A model generated the notes under the pieces. It was not told the DNA's origin. It searched no databases and was given only the letters and a program-made list of their open reading frames with translations. Position numbers and translations under genes: made by a program. 64,000 nt of DNA. It comes from Ostrinia nubilalis (taxonomy: Eukaryota; Arthropoda; Insecta; Lepidoptera; Crambidae). Below are positions 40,901-54,500 of the stretch, piece after piece (position 1 is the stretch's first letter; every line of letters starts with the position of its first letter). The stretch spans positions 2,582,001 to 2,646,000 of the forward strand of contig NC_087119.1 of the NCBI RefSeq assembly GCF_963855985.1, written 5' to 3'.

Positions 40901-43900
40901 GTGTCAAGCTCAGTGATGGTCCCCGTCAAGGTCGTCCAAAAACTGCAGTCACCCAACAAAACGTTGATGCTGTGCGTAAGCTGATTGAAGAAGATCGACA
41001 TGTGACATACCGCGAAATTCAGGCAACTTTAGACATTGGCATGAGTCAAATACAAATAATCTTGCATGAACAATTAGGTGTAAAAAAGTTGTTTTCCTGA
41101 TGGATGCCGCATTCGCTCTGTGAAGAGCAAAAAGCGGCTCGCGTTACTTGGTGCGTCAGAACTCTCGGAAGATTACATGCAGGATCCTCAAATGCTGTAT
41201 ACAACATCGTATCAGGTGACGAATCCTGGATATATGCGTACGAACCCGAAACAAAAAACCCGTCATGAGTTTGGGTGTTCGAAAATGAGTTAAAGCCAAC
41301 AAAAATTGTTCGTTCACGGAGTGTTGCAAAAAAAATGGTGGCCACGTTTGTCTCCAAAACCGGCCATGTTGCGACTATTCCTCTTGGGGGACAAAGAACG
41401 GTTAATGCAGAATGGTATGCTAGCATTTCTTTGCCACAAGTCGTTTCTGAACTCCGTAAAGAGAACTGCAACCGCCGCATCATCCTCCATCACGACAATG
41501 CGAGTTCTCACACCGCGCACAGAACAAAAGAGTTTTTAGAGCAAGAAAACATAGAATTATTAGACCATCCGCCGTACAGCCCCGACCTAAGCCCTAATGA
41601 TTTCTATACTTTCCCTAAAGTAAAGAATAAATTGCGTGGTCAGAGATTTTCATCACCTGAAGAAGCTGTGGACGCCCACAAAACGGCCATTTTGGAGACC
41701 CAAACTTCCGAATGGAATGGTTGCTTCAATAATTGGTTTCGTGTATGGAAAAATGTGTCAAATTTCGCGGAGAATACTTTAAAAAGCAATAAATACATTT
41801 TTAAATAGTAATGTTGTTTCACTTCCTTGATTCCCGAAATTTTCAGTGCCGCCCTCGTACAAACAAGGCGAGCCCTGTAAACGACTCTGAGCTCTCGGCA
41901 AAAGGACTCGGAAGCCTCGAGCCTTGTACATCACTAAGTCTCATATTTACGAGTATATGGACAATCAACACCAACTTTCTATTAATATATAGACCATGTT
42001 ATATAACGCAATACCTTATCTAGCCACGACGCATAAGAAATAGCTGCCCTACTCGTATAGTATTGAATCCAACGGAATGAAAACTTCAGGAAAACGTATG
42101 TCAATTTGCAATGAAATCGCTTGCGAAGATCATTTCAGCATTACGAAGTTAAAAAGTCATTCCTGCAATTTAAAAATCGACTCGCTGGCGTCGCCTCGCG
42201 TCTCTTCCGTTTGCTCACGGCGTGTGGAGACGGTTTCTTTTCCTTATTTATTCGGAAATGCATCGTAGCGCTCTCGACTTCGCCTCTAATTGACTGCCTG
42301 GAGCTATCTTTGCAGACGTAGGTATTAATGACCTGCCGACGATAATTATTGCCAAGATTTTAGTAAGTCCGAATCAACTTGAGACTTATCAATTTCAAGT
42401 CAGGAATACCGAAGTTATTGCAGTAAATTGTTCAACAAATCACTGCAGATAACTTTGAGCGTGAGATTTCGGTGCAAAGCTCGGTAAAGCACAAAGTTCC
42501 CACACTTCATCAACTTACGGTATCTTTAGAAGTTAGCGTAGAGCTTTATTTGCGAGCCACGTGACACGCGTCAAGTTCGTTTCACCTCTATTAGCGTTAA
42601 GTCAATACATAGGTATAATGTATTTTTGTGGAGTTAGTATAGCAAACAGAGAAGGAATAATTAGACTAAAAGCAGAAAAATATTTACCTATGTTAGGCAT
42701 TTATAAACTACAAGTTAAAACACATCTAAAAAAAGGTTGATCCTTGATACATACTATGAGTAAGTTAGTTTCATTGCGTTCTCGTTACCTACTCAATATC
42801 AAACTACAATCTCAAATAACGAGCTTCTATTTTTAGTCTTCAATGTTAAAAGCTATATCAAACTAAGTATAAGAAGATATCCCGGTCAGAGATATAGTTT
42901 TTGCGTCCTTTGCTAGGTTTTCCCCACGCAAACCGCACTAGCTAAAGGACGGGACTGAAATCCCGAGCGTACAATTATTTATTTTTCTTTCACAAAGTGG
43001 ACAAATACTAGTCTCTGCGAGAGTACGTATTTGCCAACTTTATATCCGACAGTCGGCTTATAATAAGAAGTATTTAAAGTAAAACATTCACTCTGAGGTT
43101 TCAGATGAAAGTAATTCATTGAGCTAATGTTTATTACGAAAATATAAGTATACCTTTGATTCCAGAGTTAACTAAAGCTTCTTTCGCCGAAGAATGATCG
43201 TTTCAATCATACCACGTACCTATATCTCTCAAACTTATTTCAGTAAAGGTAAAAATTGATTTTTCCCTGTTCTATTTCTGTTGTTTTTCGATCAATTATT
43301 GAAAGTTTTCCCGTTTAATAACCAATAGAGGTAAGAAGCAATACTTTGCGAGATTGAATGAGAAATGAGGAAATTCGTAGAAGGAAAGCCCGCCGACAAG
43401 AACACCAGATTAAGAAGTTCGAGTGAGCGTTCAATATTTCAAGCAAAATTGGCACTTGAATGTGGAAATTTAATTACAAAACGTAAAAAAATCCATATTT
43501 AAAAAATATGTGGAAGTTTTGCTTGCCTAAAAAAATTCGTGCATATCCATTCCATACCAATTGGTGCTTTGGTAAATTAATATGAGGCTGATTGAACAGT
43601 CGATGAAATACTTATTCATTTTTGTGGTGATGAACACGGCCGACTGGGTAATAGAGCTGCAGATTTTCTGTAGGTATATGTCAACTGATTTGCCTGTCCA
43701 TCAAGATTCTGGGTGAATGAGGAACCCGGGAAACTCAGACGCCTGAATTGCATCAAGTACTCGAGTCTATCAGTTGCATTGCACACAATTCGAAAAATAG
43801 TATTAATATCAGTTCTTTTAGAAATAGACCTATACTTTTGTGATAAATGTTTTAAGTAAGTATACAAATTAAATAATTAGTCTTAATCTTGCCATCCAGA

Positions 43901-46900
43901 TAGAACACAGTGCCAATTTTTTTAAACTTCTCCATTAAGTACTCGTATCACTATTGATACAGATACTATTGTATTTAACTACACTGAGATTTGTGATCCG
44001 GATACATTTTCGTGGAATATCACAAGATTTAACTAAAATAACCGGCAAGAGAATATTCCGCCTTTATTATATCTACAATAGAATATTGATTTGGCCTGGC
44101 CATATATGTGAATTGGACTATTTAGGGTTTCGGCAGATGCCTCTTCGCTTCCTTCTGACTTGTATAAATTATTTTATTCAATGGTATCCATTCTGGATAC
44201 AGGAATACATTCCATTCAAATAATGGATACATTTCTAGTTCAGAAAGGAAATACATCCACTATTCTGTCTGGAAATACAAATAACATTTTCTAAGCGTAT
44301 TTGAAGGCATCCGAGCGCAAGACCGCTGAAGTCTTGGACAATTTAACAACATCAATTAATTGGAAGCTCCTGTAACATACTCTAGGAAAATGTTCTTGGA
44401 AATTCAGCTGCAGCAACAATATTAGCTTTGTTAGTAACAAAATTATTAGAAGAAAGTATTTGAGCTTGTAATTATATTAACGAAACAATGTTTGGCGTGA
44501 ATATCTTAAAAGGAAGGTGGTATATGGATCTGAGACATGATCGTTTACTATGGACCTCATAAGAAGGCTCAAGGTCACTAAAAGGGCGATGGAGCGAGCT
44601 ATGCTCGGAAATTCCCTGTGTGATCGAATCAGTGTACCTACCATGAGTTTACGTTAGGTGTGCTCGCTAGCGATTACGTCAAAAATCTCTATGAAGATTG
44701 TTTCTTGAAAGTATCCGCTAGGGGCGCTCCACAATATGTCATACTAATTAATGTAATTTTTTTACGCAGTCGCTAGCGAGTACACCTAACGTAAACTCAT
44801 GGTAAGCACACAGAAATGAGGAGATCCGCAGGAGAACGAAAGTGACCGATATAGTCCGCAGAATTGCTAAAATTAAGTGGCAGTGGGCGGGGCACATAGC
44901 TCGCAGAGGTGATGGCTGATGGGGCAGAAAAGTTCGCTAGTGGCGGCCACGGGCTGGAAGACGTAGTGTGAGCTGACCCCCAACTAGGTGGACCTACGAT
45001 CTGATGAAGGTCGCGGGAGGTGCCTGGATGCGGGCGGACGCAGTAACGGTAGTTTTGAAAATCTTTGGGGCAGATCCTTATCCAGCATTGGACGTCATTT
45101 GGCTGAAACGAACGAACTTTTTCTTTCTTTTGCTTTTTTCTGCTTAACTTGAGGTAAACTGGTTGAGAATGCTTAGTGCATTAAGTTCGCCTTATGTTCA
45201 AATATATTTGGCTTTAAAGATTGAATAAATTAATAAACGAACGAAGGAGGTGCACAGTAGAAAATGTGAGACAATGCATCTTAATTGCACTTCGCAGGGC
45301 AAGTAAAGTCTACCTAGATAAAGCCCTGACGCCTACAGCGCCCATAAAGTCTAATACCACGATAATTACCACCTACACGATATAAGCACATCAATTAGTT
45401 TTAAGTACCCAGTGTATTCTTATCACAGCATCCCACATCTCAGGTTTGTAGCGGTAAATACAAAATGAAGCTACTACCGAGTTCACTCATCCGTCGTAGA
45501 AAACAGATAATCTATACTAATATTTTTAAGCTCAAGAGTTTGTTTTATTGATTGAACCGTTGATTAAACGCGCTAATCTCAAGGACTAACTATAGATCCG
45601 ATTTGAAAAAAACAAAAAAAGTTGGATAGTTTATTTATCGAGAAAGGTTTTTGGCTATAAAACGTAAAGAAAAATGTTGCAAAAACGGGAAAGATTATTC
45701 AAACTGTGTATTTTCACGCGTACGAAGTCGCGGGTACAGCTAAAAGTAATAATTTGTGTTGTCTGATTGTATTTACAATATCCAATTACCCTGGGGCTTC
45801 ATTTAGAGTTCGAGAATAAGTCCCCAGTTATAATAACATTATAGGCGCTAAATAAGTAGATGTTTTTCGAACTAATCTGTGATATTAAATTTCAGAAATA
45901 AAGCCTTATTTATTGAGCCGGTTGTTTACTTTTTTCGCTGAAATAAGAATTAGAGATACATCATCGCATTTCAACTATAAATGATAGCAAAATATAATAG
46001 ACTAGCTTTCCGCCCGCGGCTTTGCCCGCGTGGATTTTTTCGGTTTTTTATATAACCTATGACACTCAGCAATAATGTGGCTTTCTACTGGTGAAATAAT
46101 TTTTAAAATCAGTTCAGTAGATCCCGAGATTACCCCTTACAATTGAACAAATATACAAACACACAAACTTTACCTCTTTATAATATTAGTTAAGATTTAT
46201 ATTTTGCTATCATTTAAAGTTGAAATCAACACATTATTTAATTAAGTGCTTTCAATATCTCGCACGTACTCGTAAAAGTTTTTTTTTATTATTTCAAAAC
46301 ACTCTTGAAAAACTATAAGTGTCATATGTGGGTGGGTATTGATTAAATACATAAGTTCATAATAAACTTCACAATATTATCTTCCTTATAAGACGCCTAC
46401 GAAGGCACAAAAATCCTTACACTTAAGGCTGTTAATTGATACACTTAAGAAGAAGATGATATTGACAAATCCAACTAGAAATTTAAACAGAAAGCAACCC
46501 TAAAGAGTCCTCGCACGGCCAGTAACAATGAAGATTAATTATATTAGCTAGATAGTTCAAGTTAAATACTTACTCGCTCTTGAGACGATCTTAAAAGCTT
46601 ATTAATCCCAGTCTAGATTTTATCGCCTAATTGGTGTATTTAGAGAAACGCACACAACTCTCGCAATATTTATTTAATACAAACCCTCGCCCGTTTCAGT
46701 CAATAAAGCTGTAATAACGTGAAGACGATACTCTTGTTATTCTAAAAATACTAAATATTGGAAATGGTAGACGCAAAGATGTCGTGCCCTCCTTATCAGT
46801 CGCTAAGCCTTTTCAGAGAGGTTAATCACATACGACACCCGCCTTGGAGCCGAGTGCTACTCAATAACTCCCATTGTTAGGGTAACGCGGTGTCCTAAGT

Positions 46901-49900
46901 GGGACATACAGGGTGTTGATTTCAATACTCGCCATATTTAGGGAGTTGATTATGTAGCTTATTCTGATCACGAATCAGTAAAAAAATTGACTTCGAAAAA
47001 AATTTAAAACGAGCTTTAACTTTTGTTAGTCAAAGAAAAATACCTATTTACACTGCCTACTTTACGTGGCTGCCTTCAGTAGCTATCCGACATGATAAGC
47101 GAGCAATCCGCGTAGCTCGATGGTGCCGCAGTGTAAACTTATTGCAGTACTTATTGCGAGGCACATGAAAAATATTCGCTAAAAATTCCACGTGCGTTCG
47201 TTTGTAATTTATTTTTTGTGGATAATGCGTTTATTTATGTCATAATAGATCACGTAAATAAATATGGCGAGGATTGAAATCAACACCCTGTATAATATAC
47301 GAGTACACAAGCAAAGTACCGCTGGCTTGACAACAGTCATACGTTTCAGTTTTGATTTCTTAAATGATTTCTTTTTTTCACAATTATGATATTGAGTGAT
47401 AACAATGGTAGGGGAGCGGAACCGAATATTGGATACGTGCGCAATACTGGATACTCCAATTACTGAAAAAGTAACAACGCTATCTTCATGAAATATTTAC
47501 AACCAGTTGGTCAATGCAATGTTAGGGATAGTTTCCTAAACGGCATCGCCATATTTCTCTTTACTTGGCAATCAAATTTTAAAGTGCGATTTTCGTTCGT
47601 CGTTTTATTTTTGATATTGACTTCAGGAGGCAATAAAACTATGATAAGTGATGTTTTTATTTTAGTGATAGTACATAATAGCCAGGTATAAAGTTATTGA
47701 AGCATATAAAATGCGTTTTCTCGATAATTTGAATAGGTTAAAAATTTCATAACGGTTTTTGTAAAAATAGGTAGTTACCTCAATATTGGATACCTAGCTA
47801 TTCCCAATACTGGGTATCCAGTATAAGGGTACCTAAATAAATTGTAGCATTTATTATTCTTCTGACAGTGTGACATGCATAAAATGCTATCTATATCTAT
47901 ATATATATATAAAAGAAAGTCGTGTTAGTTACACCACTTATAACTCAAGAACGGCTGAACCGATTTAGCTGAAAATTGTCAGGGAGGTAGTTTAGAACCA
48001 GGAAAAGGACATAGGATACTTTTTATCCCGTTCGAAATAAAAAAAAGTCTGCTTATTTATTGCCATTAAGGCGGAACAAAGTTCGCCGGGTCAGCTAGTT
48101 ATTAATAAGGAAATGAGAAATTTAAAAGCATCCAAAGCTTTTCGCGGGGCTCGATCAACATTGGAAAGCTGTGAAAAACCGATGTAAAACAATAGACCAG
48201 TTAATTAAAACGAAGCTAAGACGAAAAGCTACTTTTTATCCTAAAATGGAAAAGGAGCTTATTAACTACTGTTTACTGATAGTCAACAGTTGTTATGGCT
48301 TGAGAGCTTTCGACGTTCGCAAATTAGCTTTATAACTACCTTACCTAAGTCTGTCGCCATAACAACAATGTTAACAGCATTGTTGTGTTCCGGCAGTTAG
48401 AGGCAAGATAGCCAGTTCCTTCGTGGTTGAGGATTCCGGGTGAAGCTCGCTTCCACCTTCGGCCTGATCATCACTTACCATCAGGTGAGATACAGGCCAA
48501 GAGCTTCCTCGTTGTGGATAAAAAAAAAAACTAGCAATAAATAACAAAATAATTCAGTTACCTAATAAACGAGCTACCGCGACCATCATCATCATCATCA
48601 TCTCAGCCATAGGACGTCCACTGCCGAAAATAGGCCTCCGTATTAAATTGTTATCCTAATATGGGATATCCGATATTAGGAAGATACAGTATCCAATAAT
48701 AGGGTACACAAAATTTCATGATTGATTTGTGCCATTTTGGATAAATATTTATTTATAAAAATAAATAAAAGAGTTAAGACATAATTTGGTTTACTAACTT
48801 AAAGTATAATGATACGCAATAATTTTAAGTGCAATTAATGAATACATTTTTTAATTTGTATGAGGTTTTTTTTAAGTTTTCAAAAAGTATCCAGTATTTG
48901 GTACTTCTCCCCTAATTGATGGTATTAATGTACAGCTTAAAGAAAACCATGTCTTGCCGATTTCTTAGTCCAGATTTTAAACATGGTTTGCTAGGAAGGC
49001 ACTGCAATATTTCGTAATGAACACCCTCTAATAGTTAATCGTCAATTTTATTATCTTTCCATTAATTTACCTATATTAATTCCAGGCCCAAAAACATTAA
49101 CAATTAAGACTTTTCAAAAACATAAGGTTCTCAAAAGTGACAAATGTATGGGTAGTTAGTTGAAAAACACCATTTGATAAGTAGATCTCTGTAGTGAATG
49201 GACACAATGTTAAGTGAATCATTTTACACGCGGCTGAAGTATATGACTTTGTAATGGTTAATAATTCCCACCTGCAATGTTTGTTTTCATTAGAGAGTGG
49301 TCATTAATGTGCTAATTAATGCATTTACACGTAATTATGTACAACAGGTGTAATTATTAGTTAATTTTATTAACTAGTTGCTGCCTTTCATTTTGTTTTT
49401 TCGTCTGCCGTTTGGTGTAGTGGTTCGAAACGGACTACTATTCCGGAGGTTGCGGGTTCGATTCCCGCACAGTACAAACATTTGTGTGCATGAACATATT
49501 TGTTTGTATTGGACTGGGTGTTTTCTATGTATAATATGTATGTATTTACAAAAAAAAAAGTATTTAAGTATGTTTATATCCGTTGTCTAGTACCCATAGT
49601 ACAAGCTTTGCTTAGTTTGGGACTAGAAGCGCAGTGTAAAATGTCCAAGGATATTTTAATTTAGTTGATTGATAAAACAAGCGCAATTTCTTTGAGTGGA
49701 ATAAATGCGGGAAATAAAATCATAATGAATCAAGTAGTAATTTATTAAACAACTTGATAAGATTTTTATTTATAATATAAGATTATGGTTTCAGCTGTCA
49801 ATGTACAAGTTTCATACTCAGAGCTGATGCTCGTTAAGAAAGTAGACGACTATATCGGACGATCCATTGATTTTTTTACACTAATATAGATTTTTGTCTC

Positions 49901-51496
49901 TTTCCGAATAATCAAAAAGAGTTCACCTTAATTGTGTCATTCCAATTGTTGTATTTCTGTTACTTATCTAGTTCTCTAGTAGAATTTTTACTACTAGAGA
50001 ACTAGATAATATTTAAACTGCGACTATTTGATCGCAACATAAATTATGTTAAAAGCGTATAATAACACCTTGGGTATACATACAGGGTGTTGTTATCACA
50101 GGTATCACTTAGTCGCAGTTTAAATATTAAGACTGTTTGAATTGACACTCCGTAGAGCGTGACTGCAGCAAGATGCGAGCACGGCGTTACGTCCACAATC
50201 CGACAAGACATGCACACACACGCGCATCTCATTGCAATAGGCTAAGCCAGATCTGGAGCGTCCAACGCCATAATCCAGTTCTGGATGCATAATGCATGGT
50301 GTTGTGGAACCACCATGCGCCTGCCATAAGCGCATTACACACAAAGCGGCCAGATTGCGCGCGGTCACCACTATCAGGGATTTATGTGGATTTGCACGCT
50401 GAATTGATAATCCGCGATGCACTGAGCCGGGACTGTTGGAGCGGTTGCAATGTTTCCAATTAGCTAATAACCATGGGTGGCACTTCTAATTGAAATTGAA
50501 TCTGTATCAACTCAGACTGACGTATAATGGAAACTGTATATATTTTTAAAGTATGTACTAAGTTTATCACAGACCGCTATTTGAAGAATTTTGAATAGAT
50601 TTGTACTGGTCAGAGACTGAGTTTGTTTCGCGGTTCTAAGCACTTTCAACTGGGAGTTGTTTTTAAAATGCTGCTAAAGATACTTTATACGGTTCTTGAT
50701 TCTCTTGCTGTTAATGTTCCTCCGCAAGAAAAAGAAAATCCTGAAGGAAAATCGCATTTAAGCTTCGCTAGCAAAACATCATGGCACAAATCTTATCCCA
50801 ATAAGTATAGCCCTGTTTTAAAATGTCCTTACCCTATATAGAGCAGCCAGATGGTTAGACGTGGCGATCAGGAAAGGCTGGTTGACCCCCGGATGGTCCA
50901 TGTCATGCGCAATGGCCGCCAGTAGAGATGCCAGGATCTCTTGTGGTGTCATGTGTTCACGGATCTGGGGAAGAAAACTCAATGAGAAAGGTACTAGCAA
51001 ACACATAATATTAGCTATCTTAGGTGCAATTTTATTACTAGTTAACTGCAGTAAGTAGTTTTAGTTTGCTCTTTCATTTTAATTTGAGCTCAATTCTGCC
51101 AGCAAAGATAGTACTGGAAAGCAACTGGTCTAAAAAGGCTACGTATGCGCTAGGATAAACTCTGAACTGGAACATGAGACCCAGTTTTACAGGCCTGAGT
51201 TGTTACAAGTACAGTACCTCGCCTGGAATAAAAAATTACACTACGTTCAATATTGAAAACAAAAATAAGCTCTAATTTAACGCGATGTAACATTAAAGTT
51301 TTGTTTATAAACAAACTAGCTTTCCGCCCGCGGCTTCGCCCGCGTGGAATTTTGTCTGTCACAGAAAAACTTTATCGCGCGCGTCCCTGTTTCAAAAACC
51401 GGGATAAAAACTATCCTATGTTCTTTCCCGGGACTCAAACTATCTCTATGCCAAATTTCATCAAAATCGGTTGCGAGGTTTAAGCGGGAAAGCGTA

Positions 51497-51537
<41 letters not shown>

Positions 51538-54500
51538 GTTACTTTCGCATTTATAATATTAGTTGGGATGAAAACATTTTTTATCCGAGAGACTGAAACT
51601 CGACGGAAATTTAATATCCTAGATTTCCAATGAAAAGGTCCTTTTATATTTACCTGTGGCATATTGGTTGTGCATAAATAGTAATTCTGCCAGTTCTTTA
51701 CGGGAAATGTTTCATTTATTGAAATTAATACCAGATTCAGGCAGCCGCTCGTGAAAACAAATAGGTACATTTCTGTTTAATATCATTCAATGTATCATTA
51801 AGCCAACTCATTGTGTGTTAAACTGAAAGCTCAGAGAGCAATTTTCAGATATCTATAAATGATTAATCTTTTTATTTGACCTTTTAAAGGATGGGTGCAT
51901 CATTTTACATTAATTTTAACAAACGTCCAAGAGTGTCAAACTCCATAGCACCGATCTTTGAATACAATGGAAAATTACCGTTTCACCTAGAATATCCTGG
52001 AAATATGTTCCACGGTAACTGTGTTCCAGCGGGAGTTCAATAATGTGCCTTTCTAAAGTCTCGCTGTATTTGCGAGCGACTTAGGTGACGGCTCATCCGA
52101 GGATAAATATTTTGCGGATGATTTGACACCTAACAATTTGAGAGGGAGACAATTCATACGAGGATGAAGTATCCTGGGATGAAACGTCACCTAAGTCTTG
52201 CGCGCGGCCGCTTCTGTATCAACAGGTGACACGCGCCTGTCCCGCAATTACGGGACAGTTTATTGGACTATGAGCAATCAGAATCTGAACATAAAAGGGT
52301 TTCATTCCTTTGGCGTTTCAAAACTGTAGTTAACGTTTGCGTTGGATGAAGGTACTACTTAAGATTTTTTGACGTTTGCAGGAAGCTTTATTGGTACGAG
52401 GATATCTTTCGGTACGTAGAACTCATCTCACCAAGATCTCTCGCTATATCCTGGACACATTTAAACTACACTCAACATCAAATAAACCGCACCTTCCGCG
52501 ACGCGAACTTTAAAGATTTTCTTCTGACACAATCATGGTGCCCCAACAATATTGATGTTATTTGAAAGCCCAATAAATATCCTTAAAGAAAAACACATTT
52601 AATTTCTAAATAAATGATTATTCATATACCATAAATGTGACTTGAAAAGAGACCTCACTTTGGGCTCACCTCTGGGATCAATTAGACCAAATTGTATGGT
52701 TATAAAACCAAATAATGATCACACGTGTCCTCTTTAACAGATGGATACCGATTAATCCCAACTTAACAGTTTTATAGCCATAAAAGTTGGCTCAAGCGCA
52801 ATAGCCTATCTTTTGAAGAAGTGACTCTGGATCCTTCTAAAGACACATTTTTGGGGTAAAAACCTTTTCTTTAATGAAATGAAGCTTAGAACTAGGCTTT
52901 TAAATGGTGCCAATATTGGTGGGAAGTGGGGATGCATACGTTTGAAAGTGCTTGTTGCGGGAGGTGCGATTTATTTGATGTTGAGTAGTATCCATTATAT
53001 TGTAATATTGTTAAGTTAGTTTTAAGTAACATACGGCAAATAACACAAAAAGTAGGTGAAGGATGTTATAATATTTTCCGGCTTCACCCATAGATTTATA
53101 AAACTCCGCTAGTATTTGTTTGTGAACAGGCGTTTTTGCATCAACAGGTGACATATATGTTTGCGCTTGTCCCGCAACCGTGGACTGACAAACAAACAAA
53201 TCGGGACATGAAAATATTTCGTAAATCGAATGATTTGTATCTGTAGGTAATCTTTTTATAATAAACCCAATGAAGATTAATCCTTGGGTAGGGTGTATAA
53301 ATACAACCTTTATAGTAGTAGCCTGTTTTAATTTCTGCAATGGCCCATCTTATACTTAAGGCTTCCATTTCCAAGATATTCCAAAGAATCTAATTGGACA
53401 GTAGATTATTTAATTACAAGGATTAAGCGTCTACGACTTTCAATAAATCGTCTGTAATTATTGTTTACACGGACGGTAGCCATTGGCCACTTGTTGCTCG
53501 ACTAGCAGCTGAATTCTTTATAGCCTCGTCATGGCCCTTTCAATAACTGCGTGAGCCGCACTTAACTCATAAATGGGTAGTTAAAAAGACAACTGGAAAA
53601 TCAAGTAATTGTACAATGGAAATGTTGCTATTGAGTCTTTTGTAACAGATCCGATGAAAATTAAACAGAGCTGACAATTTAATTATCGGCCAAATTAACG
53701 GCCACTGTAAAGCAGCGGCGAAAATGGCTTGTTATAAATTAACATGCGAAATGAACTGGTATTGGTACATGTGGTATTAACGTTTAACCGACTCTGTGGT
53801 CTAGTGGAAAGACCACCTGCTTCAGACGCAGAGGTCCGGGGTTCGATTCTCAGTGAGGGCAAATTTTTCTGTTCGGTTTGGTTGGTGGTAGGGCTTGCTC
53901 TAAGTCCGCCTGGCTAGCTACCACCATCTTACCTAAGTCTGTCGCCATAACAACAATGATAACAGCATTATTGTGTTCCGGCAGTTAGAGGTAAGTTAGC
54001 CAGTTCTTCCGTGGTTGAGGATTCCAGGTGAAGCTCGCTTCCACCTTCGGCCTGATCATTACTTACCATCAGGTGAGATACAGGCCAAGAGCTTCCTCGG
54101 ATTGGATAAAAAAAGTGGCGTAAAGTGTAACATTTGAGTAATTTTCATGATGGCTAAATGAAAGTTGGACGTTATTTGTAAACGTTTAAATTCCTAAGGG
54201 GGTCACGCTGCTTTTTACGGTGCTTGCATAACAAACACCCCTGATTGAATGAGATCGGAATAAGCCCTGCTTGAAACTTCGTCCGTAAACCAAGAATGCC
54301 TCAAGTTCCCGTAGTTATGATCGCCTGCTGTTGACATTGTAGAATTCCTTTCGGTTCCGGATTATACTATTTAACAAGTTTTGAAGAAGATCTAACAATG
54401 TCTTTTAATGTGATATTCTTGGAATTTCAAACAGTGTGATAATAAGCAGAAATGTTAAGATCTTTTTTAATATTTCTAGTCACAAATGTAAATGTTGCCG

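Larger units (their letters stand above)
40062..41936. mobile_element. hAT-like non-autonomous element hosting a mariner
   Basis: Inverted ends TAGTGATGTACAAGACTCGA (left) and the inverted TAGTGATGTACAAGGCTCGA (right) are flanked by an exact 8-bp target duplication, AGTCTCAT at 40054-40061 and 41937-41944. An 8-bp duplication with TAGTG ends fits the hAT superfamily. Without the mariner it would be ~583 bp. The subterminal part repeats GAGCTCGAACCTTC-like units (40164-40235 and 40470-40560). Confidence 0.85.
47411..48912. mobile_element. Decayed pogo/Tigger-like transposon with nested insertions
   Basis: Inverted ends GGGGAGCGGAACCGAATATTG and inverted GGGGAGAAGTACCAAATACTG, then GGATAC, flanked by TA on both sides. 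The subterminal regions repeat the TTGGATAC / GTATCCA motif several times. It contains a Helitron (47890-48098), a transposase remnant (48128-48334), a SINE piece (48334-48530) and an inverted LINE end (~48580-48643). Confidence 0.75.
33969..50832 (-). other. 17-kb PDE7 intron
   Basis: Lies between the HD-motif exon and the LENHHWRSA exon. It contains the mariner/hAT nest, the pogo/Helitron/SINE nest, a LINE fragment with an inserted MITE, and several MITEs. I saw no repeat or gene in 33969-36745, 38300-40050 (one possible repeat at ~39405-39545), 41950-44520, 45250-46000 (apart from a CTAG-type repeat end at ~45730) and 50130-50832. Confidence 0.85.

Noticed and set aside
49405..49475. Functional tRNA gene
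   Set aside because: A second copy with the same non-tRNA 3' body occurs at 60130; it is a SINE head.
50120..50422. 100-codon minus-strand frame
   Set aside because: Lies between inverted repeats in a GC-richer patch. No domain and no phase-compatible splice sites with PDE7.
51496..51538. CRISPR-like regular repeats
   Set aside because: A simple CAGA microsatellite inside an interspersed repeat, without spacers.
51893..51990. Sixth M1 MITE
   Set aside because: GGGTGCATCATTTTACATTA and AAACGTC-AAGAGTGTCAAACTCCATA resemble M1, but the right end is lost, so it is mentioned only as a probable decayed copy.
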